64,000 nt of DNA from a bacterium D16-36 (GCA_003611745.1 RAYF01000008.1:1-64000); one strand, 5' to 3'; shown: positions 17,763 to 28,060, numbered from the stretch's first letter. Notes: generated from the letters alone by a model not told the origin. Program-made: numbers and translations.

Positions 17763-19124
17763 TCAGTGTTTCTGCTGTGATTTGATTTTTTCATTGGTTT
17801 CCTCTACATTCATTTTGGAGAGGACAAACAGAATTAGGACATCAAAGATAAAAGGGAGCCACAGATACATAAATTGCATCATATTGAGGGCCGACTGTGG
17901 CTGCACTGCCTTTGTGCCAACATAACCGCTGAATTCTAAGAGCCACCCCACCAATGCAGTTCCGATGCCGCCTCCGATTTTCACTCCAAGGGAAGTGCAG
18001 GAGTACATCGTCCCATCCACTCTTTTTCCCTGCGTCAGATACGTGTACTCGGAACAGGAAGCAATCACAGCATTCATATCGCCCTGCCATGGACCCTGCC
18101 CCAATGCTGCAAGTGCCGTAAATGCTATCATCAAAGGAACACTCCCCATATATCCGGCAACAACCACCAAGGCTCTGCCAACTACAGCTACAATGTAGCC
18201 CCTCAGATTCAGTTTGTACATACCATTCCATCTGCCAACCAGCGTTGGCGTAAATATCAGTGCTATGATAAGCGGAATATTCACTGCCCATGCAAACTGT
18301 CCAAACAGGTTCTTATTCTTTAATACCCACGTCATATAGTAGATACCTGCACCAATCATTGCACTATACAACTGCTGTAGGATATATGTCCCGCAAATCA
18401 TCAGATAAAACTTATTTTTCACAACCAGCTTAAATGCCTGAACCAATCCATACTTTTCTTCCGCACCGTCTGCCCCGCTATCGTTTAATTCTTCCTCAGG
18501 AAGCTCTTTTACGGAAAGTCCGGAGATTGTATTTACAACCAGCCCGATAACCGCATAGATAATTGCCACCAGCCTCCATGCCGCAGCGCCGCCGCCACAC
18601 AAATCTACAAATCCTACTGTAATCGTCTGAATCAGAAGGCTGGTTGAAAAAGCAAAAATAAAACGGTAGGAACCCATCTGCACGCGCTCTTTGCTGTTCT
18701 TTGTAACAAGGGAAGTAAGTGCCGAATATGCTATATTGTTTGCCGTATAGAATACACCATTTAACAAAGTATATGCAATGAAAAACCATGCATACTGTGC
18801 CGTCTTGCCAAGGCTGGTTGGTACTGCAAAACAGGCGGCCAGTGTTATGGCGCAGCCGATATAGCTGTACAGCATCCATGGCTTTGCTTTTCCAAGCCTG
18901 CTGTGTGTCTTGTCTATCATGGAACCAAAAAATATATCTGTAAATCCATCAAACAGCTTTGATACGGCGATTAATGTTCCCACAATTCCCGATGCCAGCC
19001 CAATGGTATCTGTCAGATAAACCATGACAAAAGATGTCAGGAAGGCATATACCACATTTCCTGCTATATCACCCGAACCATACCCTACTTTGTTATACCA
19101 CTTTAGATACTTTTTTTCCTCCAT
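17763..19124 (-). CDS. GPH-family sugar:cation symporter, likely for lactose/galactosides
   Basis: This is a 453-residue, twelve-helix transporter of the glycoside-pentoside-hexuronide family (MelB/LacS type). Visible marks are KVGYGSGDIAGN near the start, the loop FDGFTDIFFGSMIDKTHSRLGKAKPW (quoted as FGSMIDKTHSRLGKAKPW, about 60-82), and RVQMGSYRF at about 145. There is no C-terminal IIA-like domain, so it is MelB-like rather than LacS-like. It lies 18 bases downstream of the beta-galactosidase gene on the same strand, which points to lactose or related galactoside uptake. AAAGGAGG precedes the ATG by 9 bases. Confidence 0.9.
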   Translation of the reverse strand: MEEKKYLKWYNKVGYGSGDIAGNVVYAFLTSFVMVYLTDTIGLASGIVGTLIAVSKLFDGFTDIFFGSMIDKTHSRLGKAKPWMLYSYIGCAITLAACFAVPTSLGKTAQYAWFFIAYTLLNGVFYTANNIAYSALTSLVTKNSKERVQMGSYRFIFAFSTSLLIQTITVGFVDLCGGGAAAWRLVAIIYAVIGLVVNTISGLSVKELPEEELNDSGADGAEEKYGLVQAFKLVVKNKFYLMICGTYILQQLYSAMIGAGIYYMTWVLKNKNLFGQFAWAVNIPLIIALIFTPTLVGRWNGMYKLNLRGYIVAVVGRALVVVAGYMGSVPLMIAFTALAALGQGPWQGDMNAVIASCSEYTYLTQGKRVDGTMYSCTSLGVKIGGGIGTALVGWLLEFSGYVGTKAVQPQSALNMMQFMYLWLPFIFDVLILFVLSKMNVEETNEKIKSQQKH

Positions 19125-19142
19125 AAAATCAATCCTCCTTTA

Positions 19143-22100
19143 CTATTTTTGTATATTGCCTGCTATCACCTGCTGCTCTTTCACAAACGGAACCAGTGTA
19201 AATCCGAATTGGAATGCGGTGTCATCAAACTGATATTTTTTTAGGACTGCTGGACCGCAGCTGTTAGAGCCGATACCGTTTAATGCATGGTCAATGCAGA
19301 GCACAGTGCTGTCAGACTCTGTAAGCTCATAATTATGTGCTGCCTGTTCCAGTTCTTCCTGCGTATATATGGATGCGTTAAAGGAAAATGGCTGTTCCGA
19401 TACCGCTATAATTCCAAAATGTGCATTCGCCACTTCCACATAATCACAGTCATAATGGCTTCCATTCTCCTGTGGGCGGATATAATCTTCGTGCATCTGG
19501 CTGACGTTTGAACGGTAATATCCGTGGCTGGAACCCTGATGCTTATCCCGATAGCTTTCCTGCGGGCCCATCCCAAAATAGCAGATATTTTCCAGTTTCT
19601 TGTTAAGGAACAGGCGTAATCCAAACCGTGGAAGCGCCGGGAACTCTTCATCTTTTGCTACAGACATTATGAAAGAAATCTTCCCATCCCCATCTATTTT
19701 CCATGTAATTTCCACATCTAGAATCTTTTGGACAGTTGCTGCCACAACTGCCAGATGCCCCATAAGATATACCACGTGTTGATCTTGGAACATTTTGATA
19801 TGGTAAGCCCTTGTATAAGCTTCCTCATAATGCGCCTTTCTCCATTCTTCACTGATATACCTGTCATTGTCTGTCGGCGCTCTCCAAATGTTTAATTCCA
19901 TTGGGTGATTCAGATATTCTCTTCCTGCAAACCAAATACTCGTAAATAAACCAGTGCGTTTGTCAAACTCATATCTGAAATCTTTTGCCTGTAATGTAAT
20001 CTTTACATCTGTCTCTTGAACCGTAATGCCATTATCCACTGGCTTCTGTTCCAGCCACTGCACCACCTTCCTGTTCCTTCCGTCCTCATTTGCCAGCTTT
20101 ATCTCATCAAACCCCAGTACATGCCCACGCGTAAGCAGCGGTATTTCTTTCTTTAAGCGGTATGTCAATTTCAGGTAGATTCTTCCTGATACCGGAACCT
20201 GTAATTTCAATTCCACCGTTACATCCCTGTGGGGCGCCGCTGTTACACCAGATAAATTCCCCTTTTCCACGGTCAGGCCGTCCTGCGTCATTTCATAGGA
20301 AATCTCTACATAATCCCTCAAATCATCAAAATCCATATAGTTATGAAGTACCAGTTCCCCGCTGCGCTCATCATAGGAAACCACTCTTACGGGACGGTAT
20401 ACGTTTTTATATTCCAGCAGCCCGGTATGTGGTGTACGGTCAGGATAAACCAGCCCATCTATGCAGAAATTGCCATCATGAATTTTCTCCTTGCTGTCTC
20501 CGCCATAATAATACATAGTCTTTCCATTCCCTGCTCTGCCATGTGCAACTGCATGGTCACACCATTCCCAGACAAACCCTCCGCACAGCCTGTCATCTGT
20601 GTGGAATATCTGGAAATAATCTTCCAAATCTCCCGGCCCGTTTCCCATGCTGTGGCAGTATTCCACCAACAGGAACGGCTTGCTTCCATCTTTCTCCAAA
20701 TATTCCTCTATTTCTGCAAGCGCAGGATACATCCGGCTGTAGATATCCAGATTTTCATATTGATATGTTACGTTATAATTGCGGTATCTTGCGCTTTCAT
20801 ATTGTGTCAATCTCCCTGAATCGAATTGCTTTGTCCACTCCAGTGCCTTCTCAAAGTTACAGCCATAAGCACTCTCATTTCCCATTGACCACATAATGAT
20901 GCAGGAACGGTTTTTATCTCTCTGCACCATAAGCTGTACGCGGTCCAGGATTGCTTGCTCCCATGCCGGATTGTCGGCAATCTTTTCATTCCAGCGGCTG
21001 AAACGGTTTCTGTCTGTATCTTCTTTGCGATACAGCATAAACGGCCCATGCGCCTCAATATCTGCCTCATTGATTACCATAAAGCCGTACTTATCGCACA
21101 TCTGATAAAAATACGGTGCATTTGGATAATGGCTGGAACGGATTGCATTGAAATTATGCTGTTTCATCAGGGTAATATCTTTCTTAATCTGCTCCACACC
21201 GATTACAGAACCTGTTTCCGGGTCAGAATCATGACGGTTTACCCCGCGGAATTTAAATTTTTCTCCGTTAAAATAAATTACCCGTTCCTTGATCTCTATT
21301 GTCCGAAGGCCTATAAAATCTACGATTACTTCGTCCTCCGTCATAAAAACTACGGTATATAAATACGGATTCTCTGTATTCCAAAGGATGGGATTTGGGA
21401 TAGCCAATTCTACCGTGCCATCCTGTGAGAGCCCGCACGATGCAACGGTTCTTCCGGCCCTGTCTTCTATTGTTATCTTCGTATCCACCGGCCCGCTAAG
21501 GCAAATGTCTATTTTTACCATGGCGCTGTCTTCTGCCAATTCTGTTGTGATATGGTAATCCCTTACTGCCCGTTCCGGCCGTTTTAAAAGGTATACGTCC
21601 CTGAAGATCCCGCTCATGCGGAACTTATCCTGGTCTTCCAGATAGGAGCCGTCACACCATTTGAGCACCAGGGCTGCAATTGTATTTTCCCCCTTCTGCA
21701 GCAGGGGAGTCACATCAAACTCACTGATAGCATGTGACACCTGGCTGTATCCCACATAAATTCCATTCATCCATACATAAAAGCAGCTATCCACACCTTC
21801 AAAATTTAAAAATACTTTTGGTGCTTTCTCATCCCTCTGGTAAGAAAAAGTATGCACATATGCGCCGCACGGAATATCCTGCGGCACGTAAGGTGGGTCA
21901 AAGGGAAATGGATAGCGGATATTTGTGTACTGGTGGCTGTCATAACCAGCCATTTGCCATGTACCCGGAACAGAAATCTTGTCAAATCCCGAGGTATCAT
22001 AATTTCTCTTATAAAAAGCATCTCTTACATGATAAATACTTTCATAATACTGAAAATCCCACTCCCCATTCAACAATTGGAACCGGTCTGAATTTTCACG

Positions 22101-22211
22101 GTTCTCAATCAAATCATCTCTCCGTTGCGATGCCGGAATATAATAAGCCCTCGCCGGCACCGTGTTATCATGCAGCATACTCAAATCTTCATAGTAACGT
22201 GGCACAATCAT
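19143..22211 (-). CDS. lacZ: Beta-galactosidase (GH2, LacZ type)
   Basis: A 1022-residue cytoplasmic glycoside hydrolase family 2 enzyme with the full LacZ layout: jelly-roll (RYPFPFDPPYVP), Ig-like domain, TIM barrel (RGVNRHDSDP), and C-terminal small-chain-like domains. The acid/base Glu446 is in WSMGNES and the nucleophile Glu517 in VEYCHSMGN. It hydrolyses lactose to glucose and galactose. I start at the ATG encoding MIVPRYYED because AAGGAGG lies 7 bases before it; the ORF extends 7 codons further but without a ribosome site. It forms an operon with the symporter and is divergent from an AraC-type regulator. Confidence 0.95.
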   Translation of the reverse strand: MIVPRYYEDLSMLHDNTVPARAYYIPASQRRDDLIENRENSDRFQLLNGEWDFQYYESIYHVRDAFYKRNYDTSGFDKISVPGTWQMAGYDSHQYTNIRYPFPFDPPYVPQDIPCGAYVHTFSYQRDEKAPKVFLNFEGVDSCFYVWMNGIYVGYSQVSHAISEFDVTPLLQKGENTIAALVLKWCDGSYLEDQDKFRMSGIFRDVYLLKRPERAVRDYHITTELAEDSAMVKIDICLSGPVDTKITIEDRAGRTVASCGLSQDGTVELAIPNPILWNTENPYLYTVVFMTEDEVIVDFIGLRTIEIKERVIYFNGEKFKFRGVNRHDSDPETGSVIGVEQIKKDITLMKQHNFNAIRSSHYPNAPYFYQMCDKYGFMVINEADIEAHGPFMLYRKEDTDRNRFSRWNEKIADNPAWEQAILDRVQLMVQRDKNRSCIIMWSMGNESAYGCNFEKALEWTKQFDSGRLTQYESARYRNYNVTYQYENLDIYSRMYPALAEIEEYLEKDGSKPFLLVEYCHSMGNGPGDLEDYFQIFHTDDRLCGGFVWEWCDHAVAHGRAGNGKTMYYYGGDSKEKIHDGNFCIDGLVYPDRTPHTGLLEYKNVYRPVRVVSYDERSGELVLHNYMDFDDLRDYVEISYEMTQDGLTVEKGNLSGVTAAPHRDVTVELKLQVPVSGRIYLKLTYRLKKEIPLLTRGHVLGFDEIKLANEDGRNRKVVQWLEQKPVDNGITVQETDVKITLQAKDFRYEFDKRTGLFTSIWFAGREYLNHPMELNIWRAPTDNDRYISEEWRKAHYEEAYTRAYHIKMFQDQHVVYLMGHLAVVAATVQKILDVEITWKIDGDGKISFIMSVAKDEEFPALPRFGLRLFLNKKLENICYFGMGPQESYRDKHQGSSHGYYRSNVSQMHEDYIRPQENGSHYDCDYVEVANAHFGIIAVSEQPFSFNASIYTQEELEQAAHNYELTESDSTVLCIDHALNGIGSNSCGPAVLKKYQFDDTAFQFGFTLVPFVKEQQVIAGNIQK

Positions 22212-22352
22212 AGCATAACCCTCCTTTAACATACATTATTTTGTTTTGTTGAAATCTGATTTCTGTCCTCCTGATTTAGCTGTTTTCTTCCGCTCACTTG
22301 ATATCTTGATATTATCTTACGTTTTTCAACGGAACATGTCTATAAACAGAAG

Positions 22353-22381
22353 TGGACAGAATATGCACAAAATGATACAAT
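22353..22381 (+). promoter_or_regulatory. Promoter of the AraC-type regulator gene
   Basis: TGGACA (22353-22358), a 17-bp spacer and TACAAT (22376-22381) lie 31 bp before the GTG start. On the other strand a weaker candidate (TTGAAA, 17 bp, AGATAT, near 22300-22330) could drive lacZ, so the 200-bp gap probably holds back-to-back promoters. Confidence 0.6.
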
Positions 22382-22412
22382 AGATTAAATATGAAAAAAG
22401 GGGGCGTCTGCT

Positions 22413-23267
22413 GTGTATATTAATTCCGGTTACAAAAATCACTCGCTGTTAGATTTTAAGGACAAAAGCAAACCGCTGGTTGTAGGAAGCTGTGGAACTT
22501 ACCGCCTGTATGCACACCCGAAACTGCCAACTTACCGCCCCAGAGGAAGGCTTGATTTCCAAATTATTTATATTGCGTCGGGGAAGGCTCATTTCCATTT
22601 CGGCAATCCGGAAAATGAGACAATTGTACCTGCAGGGAATATTGTATTGTTCCGCCCAAAGGAATTTCAAAAGTATGAATATTATGGAATTGATAAAACA
22701 GAAGTTTATTGGATTCACTTCACCGGAAATGATGTAAAGAATATTTTAAGAAAATATGGGTTTCCAGATGAAAAACGGATATTCCCTGTTGGGACATCTC
22801 TGGAATATGAACGTGTATTCAAAAGAATCATTATGGAATTACAAAGATGTCAGGATGATTATGAAGAGATGCTGACTCTGTTACTGCGCCATCTGCTAAT
22901 TATCTTCCACAGAGAATTAACCAGGGAGCATATATTAAAAAATGAATATCTGGATTCTGAGATGGATATTACCGCATCTTACTTTAATGAAAATTATAAC
23001 CGGGATATCAATATTGAAGAATATGCCGTTTCCAGAGGAATGAGCGTCAGTTGGTTTATCCGCAATTTCAAGAAATACACAGGAACCACCCCTATGCAGT
23101 TTATCACTTCCATCCGCATCACAAATGCCCAGATGCTACTGGAAACTACGAACTATGCCATAAATGAAATTGCGCGGATTGTTGGTTATGATAATCCTCT
23201 GTATTTCAGCCGGTTATTTCGTAAACAGAAAGGGTGTCCGCCTTCACATTACCGCAAAAGAAAATAA
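22413..23267 (+). CDS. AraC-family regulator of the lactose module
   Basis: A 284-residue protein with an N-terminal cupin sugar-sensing domain (GKAHFHFGNPEN at about 53-64) and a C-terminal pair of AraC helix-turn-helix motifs (about 190-284: NIEEYAVSRGMSVSWFIRNFK in part, then NEIARIVGYDNPLYFSRLFRK in part). The GYDNPLYFSRLFRK..G.PP..YR signature is complete. It is divergent from lacZ and the symporter across a 200-bp gap, so it most likely activates them in response to a galactoside. It starts at GTG with AAGGGGGC upstream. Confidence 0.9.
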   Translation: MYINSGYKNHSLLDFKDKSKPLVVGSCGTYRLYAHPKLPTYRPRGRLDFQIIYIASGKAHFHFGNPENETIVPAGNIVLFRPKEFQKYEYYGIDKTEVYWIHFTGNDVKNILRKYGFPDEKRIFPVGTSLEYERVFKRIIMELQRCQDDYEEMLTLLLRHLLIIFHRELTREHILKNEYLDSEMDITASYFNENYNRDINIEEYAVSRGMSVSWFIRNFKKYTGTTPMQFITSIRITNAQMLLETTNYAINEIARIVGYDNPLYFSRLFRKQKGCPPSHYRKRK

Positions 23268-23349
23268 GATTCAGCCGCAGTATCTTATCAACTATATGAT
23301 TTGGCGTTTGATTATCAAATGGAGTATGGAATAGATATCCAGTTATTGT

Positions 23350-23400
23350 AAAAAACAAACACCCCCAGAATGCCCATTCTACAAGGCTTCCGGGGGCGTT
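23350..23400 (-). terminator. Terminator downstream of tRNA-Trp
   Basis: On the minus strand the arms at 23389-23400 and 23358-23369 pair over 12 bp with two G-U pairs, and are followed by TGTTTGTTTTTTAC. Confidence 0.8.
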
Positions 23401-23407
23401 CCACTAA

Positions 23408-23478
23408 CAGGGGTGCCAGGAATCGAACCCGGCTCTGGAGTTTTGGAGACTCTTATTCTACCGATGAACTACACCCCT
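23408..23478 (-). tRNA. trnW: tRNA-Trp (anticodon CCA)
   Basis: On the minus strand the 71-base gene has acceptor arms AGGGGTG and CACCCCT with discriminator G, a D-arm starting TAGTTCATCGG, the anticodon loop CTCCAAA (anticodon CCA, Trp) on stem GAGT/ACTC, and a T-arm GGGTTCGATTCC. The 3' CCA is not encoded. It is a stand-alone tRNA with its own terminator. Confidence 0.95.
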
Positions 23479-23757
23479 ATGAAGTTTACATCACTTCCAT
23501 GAGTGACTATAAAATTATATAATACTTATGGCATGTTGTCAAGAGTTTTTTATCTACTAATTTTATAGCCTACACTTTCCTACGAGGGATGGAAAGAAAA
23601 TATCAAATTTTTTCTATAATTGTAAAAGGGGTAACTTTTTTGACATATTTTATCAGTAAACTAATCAGGAAATTGAGGTTGGAAAAGTTTACTTTTATCC
23701 TGAAAAATGTTATATTTAAAGATGATGCGTTTAATGTTTTAAAGGGGGCAGATAGAA

Positions 23758-26700
23758 ATGAGAAGACAAGTGATATCTTGTGGTAAGAAGATTGTAGCTG
23801 TGGCTGTATTGGCATGTTTTATGATGATAGGAAAGCAGGCGAAAGCAGCGGAGACCACTACGCTTCGTGTGATTTCGACGACGGATATCCATAATCGGAT
23901 TAATAGTGAAGATTATGACGTGGCTGGAAAAAATAACACAAAATCACTTGCGCGCCTTAATACAATGATAAAGGGTGCTAGGGCTGAAATGACGGAAGGC
24001 GGCAGTATTACTGTTGATGTTGGCGATTCTGTGTATGGGTATGGTGCAGAGACAATTATGGGGGGCGATATAACACCGAATAATGACCTGCAGCCTATTT
24101 TTGCTGCCATGAGCAGGATTGGATATGATGCAATTACTCTAGGGAATCATGAGTTTGATTACGGTTATACGTTTATCACAAATCAGATTGAAAAGGCTGG
24201 CCTTAAGGACGTCTGTGTGGTAGCAAATGTAAAAGAGTGGGACAGCGGAAAATATCCTTGGGACAAGACAAAGATGATTACGAAAGAGCTTACCACATCA
24301 AAGGGGAATACGGTTTCTATAAAAATTGGTATAGTAGGTGTGACAAGACAGGATTTGTCTACTTATTATGATTATAACGGCATTCTTAAAGGCGAGAGTG
24401 CGCTGAAGACAATCCGGACGCAGGCTGCTGCTTTGAAGAAACAGGGTGCGGATATTGTAGTTGCTATGGCACATTGTGGTTTTGGGAAGGAAGACGCAGC
24501 AGATGCAGATTATGATGTGGGGTATGCTATATCGAAGCTTAGTGATGTGGATTGTGTTATGCTGGGACATCAGCATAAGAACTACCCATCGGCAGATGCC
24601 AATGTGCGTTCTTTCTATAATCTTCCCAATACGGATGCGGAGACAGGACTTACCAATGGAAAGCCAGTTATTATGGTTGCAGACCATGCTGCAGGAATTG
24701 GGGTTGCAGATATGGCTTTAAAAATCAGTGGGGATAAAGTTTCTGTGATTGGTGCAAAGGCGGAGGTCAGGAAGAGTAACCAATTTGTGCTGGAAGATCC
24801 GGAAATTGCAGGAGTTGTTGCAGATGCGGATTCTGTTATTAAAAATACATATGATGAAATTCTGGCAAGTGTTAAAGAGGGTAGTGCCATTACAGGGTAT
24901 TTTGGTATGCTTGAGGATAATTATGCAATTCAATTAGATAATGAGGCGAAAATTCGTTTTGGGATGAATTATATCCATAGCAGTGCTGGGGCAAAGTATG
25001 CAGGTTACCCGGTTATTGCTGCAACCCAGTATTATCTGGATGGCAGCGAGGGCAGAAATGATTATGTTGAGGTAGGAAGCAGTTTTACAATGAAAGATGT
25101 GCTGAATACGCAGGAATATCAGCACAACAATAATTATGCATATTGGATTACCGGGGCGCAATTGAAGGAATGGATGGAATGGTCTGCAAGTATCTATGCC
25201 CAAAAGGATGAAATGATTCAGGCTGATAAATCACTGGCAGAAATGATTCAGGAGAATGGTGCATCCTCTGTTGTTTCAGACAGATGGCTGAATAACTGGC
25301 AGAACTTTACGGTATTCGATGGTCTGGAATATGAAATTGATGCATCAAGACCGGCACGTTATAATGCTGACGGAGATATTATTAATGCAGATTCCAGAAG
25401 AATTACAAAGTTGACATGTGATGGCAGGGAGGTTACAGACGAAACACAGTTTATCATTGTAAATAATTATATTTCTGCGGGCATGGCAGTAATCAATCCG
25501 CTGTATAGCCAGAGATTAACGCAAAAAGAATTTAGGGCTGTAGTTTATTTGAAAAATTATGTTAAGGAACTTGGGAGCTTTGGGCCATTGTCCAATAAGG
25601 TTGACAACAACTGGTCTGTTACTTTTGGGGGAACTGCTAACAGGATTTTACGTTCCAGCTCCTTATCGGAGCTTTATGCAGCCTTGAAACCTTGGTACAG
25701 ACGGACTTTAAAGGTTACAGAGGATTATGCATATTATCAGACGGATTTGCAGCAGACGGTGAGGACGGTAGATAAGGATGGGCCGCTTCTGGTTCTGTGT
25801 CCTTCTACAACGGAGGAAACAAATGGGGATGTCATTATTTATGCGCAGGCTTCTGATTCTTCTGGGGTAGCAAAAATGTATTACCTGAATGGACAATATG
25901 GGGAAGAAGATGCGGCATGGGAGACAGCGGAAGAACTGAGTGAAAAAGAGCTTAAGGTGTCAGAGAATGGTGTTTATTCCATCTGTGCTGTTGATAGTAA
26001 TGGAAATAAGACAGTAAAGAACATCGAAATAAAAAATATCAATCCGGAAATTCTGCATGTTCCTGCAGTGGATAAATTTACGAATAAAAAGACAGTAATA
26101 ACAGGTGAGGCGCAGCCTGGGTTGACAGTGCATGTAAATATCGGCGAAAAAGCATTTAATACAACGGCTGCTGAAGATGGAAAATATTCTTGTACGGTAG
26201 GTGTACAGCTGGCAGGGGATCCGATTACTGTTTACGTTTCAGACAGCGAAGGAAGGGTCAGTGCCAAGGTGGAAAGCAAGGTTGTCAGGCGGGGACCGAA
26301 TGCGCCGAGTTTAAACTCGGTGACAAATAAAACAATGACGTTATCGGGGGATATTAATAATGCGAATTCAACTATTATAGCGTACATTGGAAACACGGTA
26401 TATGTGCCAAAGAATAAGGCGTCTGTCTATAAAGGATGCACAAAATATTCCAAGACTAAGACGATTGAACAGGCATTAAATTACTCAGAGAAGGATGGCG
26501 ATTATTTCATAAAAGTTCCGGCTCCGGCTGCAAAGAAGAAAATTACTATTTTTGCAGTGGATAATGCGGGAGAGTGTAGCCTGACAGCGCAGCAGTTTGC
26601 ACAGGAAGAGGCTCCAAACCAGCCACAGGTAAATTCTGTCTGTGAGGTGGAGCGTTATGTGACGGGAAAAATTCCGTCAAATTCAAAAGTTTGTGATATA

Positions 26701-27393
26701 ACGGTGAAGGCTGGCGGCCAGAGTTTCAAAGCAAAAAGTAAAAAGAATGGTAAGTTTTTTGTAAAGACGAAAGGTTTTTCAGCGGGGACCGTTGTACAAG
26801 TTTCTGCCTCTGACAGTCAGGATGGCAAGGTTCGAACCAGCGCTGTGGCGGAATGTGTTGTTAGTACAGAGAAGAAGCATACTGCTGATTCCGATAAGAG
26901 TATTATAACGATGAAATCTTTGAACAACCGCCAGACAGTTGTTCAAGGGAAGGCCAAAACGGAGGGGATTGTATACCTTAATTATGGTGATACCAGTGCC
27001 CAGCTGAATTTGAATGCAGACGGCTCATTTAGTTATACGCTTCCAAGCCCGTTAGAGGGCGGCAGCAGCCTTTATGTTGCATGTCATAACAAGACAACGG
27101 GAGAAATTGAAGAAGTTAAAAGGATAACAGTTAAAACGAAGAAACCGGAGCAGCCGTCCCTTTCCAAGAAAGCGATATCAAAAAATGCCCAGACTATTTC
27201 TGTATTGTCTGTTGAAAAAGCAACAGTAGTAGTAAAGGTAGGAACTAAAAAAATAAAAGTCACGGAATGCCGCTACAATGCAAAGAAAAAGATGTTTGTG
27301 TATTCTGTCGATATTCCAAAAGGAAAGAAGCTTGCCTGCTATGTGAAAAATGAAGCTGGTGTCAGTAAGGCACTGTCAATTGCCAGAAAGTAA
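23758..27393 (+). CDS. Secreted 5'-nucleotidase / 2',3'-cyclic phosphodiesterase with Ig-like tail
   Basis: A signal peptide (about residues 1-30, cleavage after AKA) is followed by a metallophosphoesterase domain with all metal motifs: STTDIHN, VDVGDSVYG, TLGNHEFDYG, AMAHCGFG and LGHQHKN. A 5'-nucleotidase C-terminal domain follows (about 370-620, YWITGAQLKEWMEWS in part). From about 650 to the end there are several beta-rich modules that look like bacterial Ig-like repeats (GEAQPGLTVHVNI, GDINNANSTIIAYIG and similar). It should release phosphate and nucleosides from extracellular nucleotides. There is no LPXTG or membrane anchor, so the tail may bind the envelope. The ATG follows AAGGGGG. 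Confidence 0.9.
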   Translation: MRRQVISCGKKIVAVAVLACFMMIGKQAKAAETTTLRVISTTDIHNRINSEDYDVAGKNNTKSLARLNTMIKGARAEMTEGGSITVDVGDSVYGYGAETIMGGDITPNNDLQPIFAAMSRIGYDAITLGNHEFDYGYTFITNQIEKAGLKDVCVVANVKEWDSGKYPWDKTKMITKELTTSKGNTVSIKIGIVGVTRQDLSTYYDYNGILKGESALKTIRTQAAALKKQGADIVVAMAHCGFGKEDAADADYDVGYAISKLSDVDCVMLGHQHKNYPSADANVRSFYNLPNTDAETGLTNGKPVIMVADHAAGIGVADMALKISGDKVSVIGAKAEVRKSNQFVLEDPEIAGVVADADSVIKNTYDEILASVKEGSAITGYFGMLEDNYAIQLDNEAKIRFGMNYIHSSAGAKYAGYPVIAATQYYLDGSEGRNDYVEVGSSFTMKDVLNTQEYQHNNNYAYWITGAQLKEWMEWSASIYAQKDEMIQADKSLAEMIQENGASSVVSDRWLNNWQNFTVFDGLEYEIDASRPARYNADGDIINADSRRITKLTCDGREVTDETQFIIVNNYISAGMAVINPLYSQRLTQKEFRAVVYLKNYVKELGSFGPLSNKVDNNWSVTFGGTANRILRSSSLSELYAALKPWYRRTLKVTEDYAYYQTDLQQTVRTVDKDGPLLVLCPSTTEETNGDVIIYAQASDSSGVAKMYYLNGQYGEEDAAWETAEELSEKELKVSENGVYSICAVDSNGNKTVKNIEIKNINPEILHVPAVDKFTNKKTVITGEAQPGLTVHVNIGEKAFNTTAAEDGKYSCTVGVQLAGDPITVYVSDSEGRVSAKVESKVVRRGPNAPSLNSVTNKTMTLSGDINNANSTIIAYIGNTVYVPKNKASVYKGCTKYSKTKTIEQALNYSEKDGDYFIKVPAPAAKKKITIFAVDNAGECSLTAQQFAQEEAPNQPQVNSVCEVERYVTGKIPSNSKVCDITVKAGGQSFKAKSKKNGKFFVKTKGFSAGTVVQVSASDSQDGKVRTSAVAECVVSTEKKHTADSDKSIITMKSLNNRQTVVQGKAKTEGIVYLNYGDTSAQLNLNADGSFSYTLPSPLEGGSSLYVACHNKTTGEIEEVKRITVKTKKPEQPSLSKKAISKNAQTISVLSVEKATVVVKVGTKKIKVTECRYNAKKKMFVYSVDIPKGKKLACYVKNEAGVSKALSIARK

Positions 27394-27471
27394 GGTTTGA
27401 AGATTTGCTGCCGAACGATGTTTCATAATGAAATTTGGCCAACTGCCTGTGCTGCCAAAATGGAGATTGCT

Positions 27472-27783
27472 ATGAATACGAGAAAATCTTTATATGATAT
27501 CAAGTCATTTTATAATAAGAAAGCAGTATTAAAGGCTGGTTACGGCGGAATGCGTTATCAGATTGAACAGGCTGGTGAAGGGGAGGGCTGTCATCTTTTG
27601 GTGACAGTCTGGCCGGAGCCATTCTGTTTTGAGAAGACTGCGGAAGATAAGAAGCAGAGAAAGCAGTTTGCGTATTCTGAGGAAGGACTGGACGAGGCGT
27701 ATGAATGGCTATGCGGCATATACGAGAAAGAGCGGCGGCGTTGGGAACATGCAAGAGATTTTCCTTTGGATGGCGTTTTGTGA
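27472..27783 (+). CDS. Small conserved-looking protein upstream of a radical SAM gene
   Basis: A 103-residue protein of unknown function (MNTRKSLYDIKSFYNKKAVL at the start) with a mixed beta start and a charged helical end (EEGLDEAYEWLCGIYEKERRR in part). I choose the ATG at 27472 because GGAG lies 6 bases before it; the ORF reads open further upstream without a better site. It is followed at 13 bases by the Cys-rich gene and then the radical SAM gene, all on one strand, which suggests one operon. Confidence 0.65.
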   Translation: MNTRKSLYDIKSFYNKKAVLKAGYGGMRYQIEQAGEGEGCHLLVTVWPEPFCFEKTAEDKKQRKQFAYSEEGLDEAYEWLCGIYEKERRRWEHARDFPLDGVL

Positions 27784-27796
27784 TGGGGGAATTGCA

Positions 27797-28027
27797 ATGA
27801 AAAAACAGTGGCTTGTGGAGGGGTTTTGCCCGGTTGACCGATATCATTGCCTTATGCCGGTAGAATATGAATCTGTAGAGCAGAATGGCATGGTTATAGA
27901 ATATAATAAGAAGAGAATGGCATGCCGGAACGCTGTAGCCGGAAGTTGTGATAAACTGGAGGAATGCCCGTTTTTTAAAGAGGCGCCGGAGACTCTGGAT
28001 AAAAATGTATGCTGGTACAGCCGATAA
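27797..28027 (+). CDS. Small cysteine-rich protein
   Basis: A 76-residue protein with cysteines at CPVDRYHC, ACRNAV, SCDKLEECP and CW. The spacing could bind a metal or a cluster, but no named family is clear to me. The ATG follows GGGGGA by 6 bases. It sits between a 103-residue protein and a B12-binding radical SAM enzyme with short gaps (13 and 33 bases), so a role linked to that enzyme is possible. Confidence 0.65.
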   Translation: MKKQWLVEGFCPVDRYHCLMPVEYESVEQNGMVIEYNKKRMACRNAVAGSCDKLEECPFFKEAPETLDKNVCWYSR

Positions 28028-28060
28028 AGTTGCTACATTGGAAAAGTGAGGTGGAGTACC

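Noticed and set aside
23589-23786. A 65-residue plus-strand reading frame upstream of the nucleotidase gene
   Set aside because: It has no ribosome site, overlaps the nucleotidase start, and its Lys/Phe/Ile-rich composition follows from AT-rich DNA.
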